This document shows, one piece after another, positions 59,756-64,000 of a stretch of 64,000 nt of DNA. This stretch comes from Hericium rajendrae. Its lineage: Eukaryota; Basidiomycota; Agaricomycetes; Russulales; Hericiaceae. Each line of letters begins with the position of its first letter. Within the stretch, counting starts at the first letter, position 1. The stretch spans positions 310,001-374,000 of the forward strand of contig JAVRDV010000016.1 in assembly GCA_033439255.1 (NCBI GenBank), given 5' to 3'. Under the pieces are notes generated by a model that ran no database searches, was not told where the DNA came from, and was given only the letters and a program-made list of their open reading frames with translations. The position numbers and the translations under genes are program-made.

Positions 59756-60233
59756 ATGTCGCTCTCCCTGCGCCTCGCCCAGCGCCACGTCGCCTACTCC
59801 CTCGTGCACAACCGCGCCGCCGAAGACGACGCGGAGCGCATCGCCGCGTACGCGACGCTGCGGAAGAGGTGCGCGCCCTCTGAGTCTCTGGTGTAACTGC
59901 GCCCGTGCTCACGCGTTCACCCGCAGTGCACCGCGCGCACGCCCGACGCTGTTCAACGTCCAAGCATTCAAAGCGGAGTGCGCGCTGGGAAGCCCGCATG
60001 TCGTCCGCGCGCGGACGGAGCCGCCGTCCCAGGTCCAGGCGCAGGCGCAGGTGCCGCGGCCGTCTCTGCGCGCGTACCACTCGCATTCCGCCGTACGCGC
60101 GCCCGTTGCGCCGACTGAAGAGCCTGTCACGGTCGGTGCGCCTCGCCCACGCGTCGCGGTGCTTGTGCAGCAGGTGTGCGCGGATGCGGCGCCTGTGCGG
60201 CTGGCGCGCCAGATCCGGGCCAGATGTGCGTAG
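59756..60233 (+). CDS. Small orphan protein, 139 aa
   Basis: Two exons, 59756-59868 and 59927-60233, join in phase across a 58-nt GT-AG intron. The start codon sits in AAGATGTCG, a good fungal context. The product opens MSLSLRLAQRHVAYSLVHNR, is Ala/Arg/Val-rich with few Lys, and ends QIRARCA. No domain is recognised. The antisense frame 60425-59733 (230 codons) is longer but lacks introns or motifs and mirrors the GC-rich codon bias, so the plus-strand model is preferred. Confidence 0.5.
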
Positions 60234-61094
60234 CTGCGGATAAGGGGCGGGAACGCATTGGTCTGCCTGCATGTTTGGACTATCTATTGAGCGTGGGGAG
60301 GAGACCGTCGGGACGTTTTCTGGACTTGCGCACCAAGGCCGTCTGCATCCATTTCGATCACATATTTTGGGTTGAGTTGTACCTTGTTCGAAGTTTGCCA
60401 GTTTCTTTTGTTTTGATCGTGGCATGTTCTGTGTTGTGTTGTATCCTGTTCTAGAGCGATGACATGCGACCTGGTTAACAACGTAAGGGAATGTTAGGAT
60501 ACAGTATCATCTGCTTGTTTCCATAGTCTGCGATACCTGGAATTCAACGAATTGTGCCTGCACTCACATACGGCGAGTGCACGATTTGTGTAATCACACT
60601 GACGGAGAGTTTGTACGCATCCGTACTGCTGCATCCTCGAGAAGACTCGTGGTTTGCGTGAACAGATGATTGGGGATCCTAGCAAGGCGACATCGTCGCA
60701 AGCCGGAGCAGTCCCGCTGACGTCAGATGCTTCAAACTCACGCCGCCCGTCGACCTCCGTCGACGCCCGTCCGGTAAGTACTTATTCTGTTCCGTTCACG
60801 ACGGCATGGCTACGCACATCACGGACTTGTTCGAGGCTCGAATGACAGGACGACGAGCCTCGCTCGCACGTCTCATCATTTTGTCACACTGTCGTGCTCG
60901 TTCCGTCATTGGTTGTCATCCGTTGCATGTGTCCATGACAAGTAAACGAAGGGCGGGGAAGACGCGTCGCATAGAGCGGGGATAATGGATTGGGGTCGTC
61001 TACGTGTACTAGGGCCAATGCAGGTATAATAGAGTGGAGATCGAATAAATCGATATCATAATAAAGACGTCTAAACCAAGAAGATAGAATGCTT
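60234..61094. other. Convergent intergenic spacer, 861 bp
   Basis: Between the 3' ends of the orphan gene (plus) and cytochrome c (minus). A minus frame over 60884-61080 is only the read-through of a cytochrome c intron. No gene recognised. Confidence 0.5.
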
Positions 61095-61650
61095 TTATGC
61101 AGTCTGGACGAGGAGGGGTCAGAAGGAGAGCATGGATGCGGGCAAAAGTAACCACGTACCGCCTCCTTGAGGAAAGTGACGAGGTCATTGCGGTCCTTAT
61201 CCTTCTTAAGGCCGGCGAACGCCATCTTGGTGCCAGGGATGTACTGCGCAAGCCAACCCGTCAGCCCGCGCTCCGACTCACACACAAACTGCAGACGTAC
61301 CCGTTTCGGGTTCTCGAGATATTCGAACAGCGTCTCTGTATCCCATGTGACACCCTTGTTCACGTTCGCGGCGGTGTAGGAGAAGCCCGCCGCCTGCCCG
61401 GACTTGCGCCCGAAGACACTGTGCCACGTCATGTCAGCTGCGCGCGCGAAGGGAAGCGTGCTGGAAGCTCACCCGTGGAGGTTGGGGCCGACTTTGTGGG
61501 GCTCGCCCGCGGCGAGGGTGTGGCATTGTGCGCAACGCGTCTTGAAGAGACCGGCACCCTTGGCAGCGTCACCTGAACGCGCACCACCGTCAGCCATATC
61601 ATTCGACGCGCCGCCAGCGCAGTTGAGAACGCACCTGGAGCGTAAGGCAT
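61095..61650 (-). CDS. CYC1: Cytochrome c
   Basis: Mobile electron carrier between complexes III and IV in the mitochondrial intermembrane space. Exons 61650-61635, 61572-61473, 61418-61301, 61243-61160 and 61103-61095 give 108 aa, the standard fungal length. Heme attachment CAQCH (Cys 19, Cys 22, His 23) and the axial Met in [11 protein letters not shown] (Met 85) are present, with [16 protein letters not shown] and the terminal KEATA. The first exon (16 nt) and the last (9 nt, coding Ala-junction, Thr, Ala, stop) are both micro-exons; the last restores the family's usual C terminus. The residue after ENPK is Arg rather than the more common Lys. Confidence 0.97.
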
Positions 61651-61765
61651 GGTAGAATGAAGATGGAAGAATTAGGGCAAATAAGGGGATTTTACAAGGG
61701 TGCGCGAAGGCGATGGAGGAGGAGGGGCAGATGGATGAGTACTGGAAGAACTGACGAACATTTAC

Positions 61766-61812
61766 TTATAAAAATCTGGAGAGCCCGGCTTCCCCCGTTC
61801 TCCGCAGCCAAT
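61766..61812 (-). promoter_or_regulatory. TATA-like and CCAAT sites upstream of cytochrome c
   Basis: On the minus strand TTTTATAAGTA lies about 115 bp before the ATG. A CCAAT pentamer at 61808-61812 (plus orientation) lies about 160 bp before it. CCAAT sites recruit the HAP complex, a known activator of respiratory genes in fungi. Function here is inferred from position. Confidence 0.4.
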
Positions 61813-63301
61813 CGGAGCTTTCCTATTTTCGCACACACTGCCCGATGTGCACGTGATTGATTTTTGACAGGCACCCGCCCAGGCGCGTCGGCGCTGACTC
61901 CCGCGTCGCAGCGCATCGGCGCCCAGTCGTCACTCTGATACGTATCGTTCTACCGGGGTCCATTCAGTACTTGCAGACCGATAGCGCGCGCATCTTCTAT
62001 CAACTTCAAGGTCTTTCATGATGACGCACTCTGGAGTCGCATACAATGGCGCTGGCGCACGGGGCGACGCGGCGCGGACGTACAGCGTCGTTCTCGACCC
62101 GCATCACATCTGAGTACGTTCTTGGGCACCCGATCGACACAAACTCACGCCGCCAACACGCCGTCCCGGACTGGGTTGGGTACAAGTGCAACCATCAGCG
62201 CATGTACTTACCGCCCGAAGAATCATTTCACTATGCCGCCGCATCTCGAAAATCCGTCTTTCAGACATGCATGGGTGCTGCTGTGGAGACGAAGTGGGCC
62301 AGCCGCATCCCCGATCTGCCTTTGCGAAGTAAGCAGAGCTGCCATTATAAGGTTTTCGACGCGGACAGACGCCCGAGACACCTCGACGAGGACTCAAAGT
62401 GCTTGGAGTCTGCCCGCTTTGGGATGACAGCCGCCACGTATCCCATCACGCACATCTTCCAATTGGCGGCCTGCCCAGTGTCCACCCTCACTCGGATGAC
62501 ACATCCTCACCTTCGGTTTAGTCTGATGTACGGGCACGTACGGCCAGCATCCGTTCAGCGGTTGAACATGTCGGCGGCCGATGTGTGGGCAAAAGGTGAG
62601 CATGGGCCCACGTATCATTTGTGATTCAAACAGTGTCGCGTCTTCAAATGCAACAAAGATGCGGCGCGATTGCACGCGCATTAGCGAGAGTATACTGGCA
62701 AAGCATCGGGTGATGTGAGCAGCTAAGAAGTCTGTGCAGGGAGTAAGTCGACAAAGTCAGAAATGCAGCAATTGGCAAGAAGTTCTGACAGGTATTTTAC
62801 TACCCGCCGCGCCGGGCATACCGTTGCATCCGTTCATTCCGCTTCTGCACGACGGCAGCCTTCGTACTTCATCATTGCTCCCAGTTCTCGAGAACGATTA
62901 ATTCCTGCAGGACAGTCTTCAGCACCTTCAAGTTGATGCAGTCCAAGCATAATGACTTGCGCTGTTTGTCACAGCCCTCTGAGGAACTTCCACTTCGTAC
63001 AGAATCTTATGAACTCCTGTATCCATTTCTATATTTCTGAGGCGCGCAGAGTTACTGTCTCGTCTAGAGGTGATGTTTCTGTGTTCTTTAATATTTATCT
63101 CGACGAATACTGCAGAGGCGCCGAACCTTTGGCTGGAGCCTTGCACCCGTTTCCCTCCGGCGGCCTCGGCAATCCCGGCCATCAAGATTACATACCCCGC
63201 TTGACCCCGCCAACTGGCGAGTGCTCTCGTAGACATCGATCAGCAAGTTGAACAACAAGCAAGGCTGACACGTTGAACAGAGACACGGGCTCGGGCTCAA
63301 G
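61813..63301. other. Intergenic region between cytochrome c and RPC1
   Basis: About 1.5 kb with no recognised gene. A plus frame at 62046-62624 (192 codons) and a minus frame at 63236-62928 (102 codons) have no motif, no clear intron partners and mixed codon use. They are not called as genes. Confidence 0.4.
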
Positions 63302-64000
63302 ATGAAGCAGCTGGTCTCGAGCGGGGCTCCGAAAGTCATGTACGTCTTGGCTTTGTTCTGTAGAACTATCGTCGATTCTAATTATGTCGGCATTTCCGTC
63401 AGCAAGCAGCTCCAGTTCGGTCTACTGAACAATCAGGATACGGTCAAGCTTGCCGAGTTCGAAGTGACCCACCGTGATCTCTATACCCCAGTTAGTCGTC
63501 AGCCCGTCAAAGATGGAGTCCTCGATCGTCGTCTAGTGAGTCATGTTTCGTTGTCCCCCCTGCACTGTGGCGGCTGTGGTCTTCTGTGCCAATTTAGAGT
63601 TGAATTGACGAGCAGACCACAGTTGCAGTGAATTGTCCGCCTGCGTGAGCGTCTCCTGACGCCGTGATAGGGCACGAGCGAGAAGAACGTCTTCTGCGAG
63701 ACTTGTGGATTGAACAACGTGGATTGTGTGGGACACTATGCGTATATCAAGCTAGTCGTACCTGTGTTTCACATCGGATATTTCAAGCACACTCTGGGAG
63801 TGCTGCAGTGTATTTGCAAGGTATGTAAATTTAATGGTAACCTATGATACCTACTGAAAGACTAGCAGACCTGTGCGCGCGTGCTATTGGAAGAATCTGA
63901 CCGCCGTACTTATTTGAAGCGATTTCGAGCCGCGCACCTTGATAACTACCATCGCATTGCCTTCATCAAGGCCATCAATGCGCTTACACGTAAAACTGTA
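63302..64000 (+). CDS. RPC1: RNA polymerase III largest subunit, N-terminal part (cut by window end)
   Basis: Transcribes tRNA and 5S rRNA genes. Exons visible: 63302-63339, 63403-63535, 63671-63820 and 63869 to beyond 64000, all in phase. The start [12 protein letters not shown] leads into [60 protein letters not shown] and [15 protein letters not shown], which is the clamp zinc site (Cys/His ligands CxxC...CxGH...CxxC) of the Rpc160 family. The remaining ~90% lies outside the window. The start has no upstream in-frame extension that looks coding. Confidence 0.93.

Noticed and set aside
59733-60425. 230-codon minus frame over the small orphan gene
   Set aside because: Antisense to a spliced plus-strand model with a good start context; Arg-rich and without motif, typical of GC-skew shadows.
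62046-62624. 192-codon plus frame between cytochrome c and RPC1
   Set aside because: No recognisable domain, mixed codon use, and no partner exons.

Overview
The window is a piece of a filamentous-basidiomycete (Agaricomycetes-type) nuclear genome. The evidence is direct: almost every gene is broken by 50-70 nt GT-AG introns, coding thirds are GC-rich, neighbouring genes lie on both strands with no operons, and the gene set is eukaryotic (ORC1, RNA polymerase III large subunit, ALG12, cytochrome c, Pmc1-type Ca2+ pump, Pps1-type phosphatase). An Agaricomycete-style protein-kinase-like gene and a DUF4246 gene point the same way. Species cannot be fixed from the sequence alone. For each gene model I checked that exon lengths and phases add up to a whole number of codons.

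Layout. 1-1849: no gene, but a degenerate ~64-88 bp tandem repeat (351-1078). 1850-6845 (-): Pmc1-like Ca2+ ATPase, 8 exons. 6846-13154: gene-poor. 13155-16637 (-): Pps1-like dual-specificity phosphatase. 16638-20289: gene-poor, with two decayed copies of one tract 500 bp apart. 20290-21380 (+): protein-kinase-like gene with an in-frame stop. 21923-26003 (-): Adp1-like ABC transporter, 17 exons, divergent from ALG12 (26510-28424, +). 28556-29487 (-): PLP-binding YggS/PROSC protein, divergent from a UPF0014/FetB-like membrane protein (29965-31249, +). 31556-32339: an inverted-repeat element with flanking direct repeats. 32683-33189 (+): tiny Cys-rich protein. 33505-36410 (+): SNF1-activating (Sak1/Ssp1/CaMKK-type) kinase. 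37215-40320 (-): coiled-coil, C-terminally membrane-anchored protein with four QT-D/E motifs. 41483-41654: hairpin MITE. 41784-43887 (+): DUF4246 protein. 43888-48243: gene-poor.

48244-49892 (-): low-complexity protein with a C-terminal Cys-rich domain. 51110-53957 (-): ORC1 with a BAH domain and a MluI-box promoter. 54307-55021 (-): unrecognised 198-aa protein. 55855-57572 (-): aldose 1-epimerase, divergent from RNase H1 (58000-59332, +). 59756-60233 (+): orphan small protein. 61095-61650 (-): cytochrome c. 63302-64000 (+): 5' part of the RNA polymerase III largest subunit, running off the window.

These genes do not form one pathway; most are housekeeping genes. The items most worth following up are the tail-anchored coiled-coil protein whose QT-D/E array resembles a dynein light chain (LC8) binding ladder, the 50-residue Cys protein, the two inverted-repeat elements, and the kinase-like gene whose stop codon might be removed by an unannotated intron. 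I found no clear evidence of a wholly new multi-gene system.
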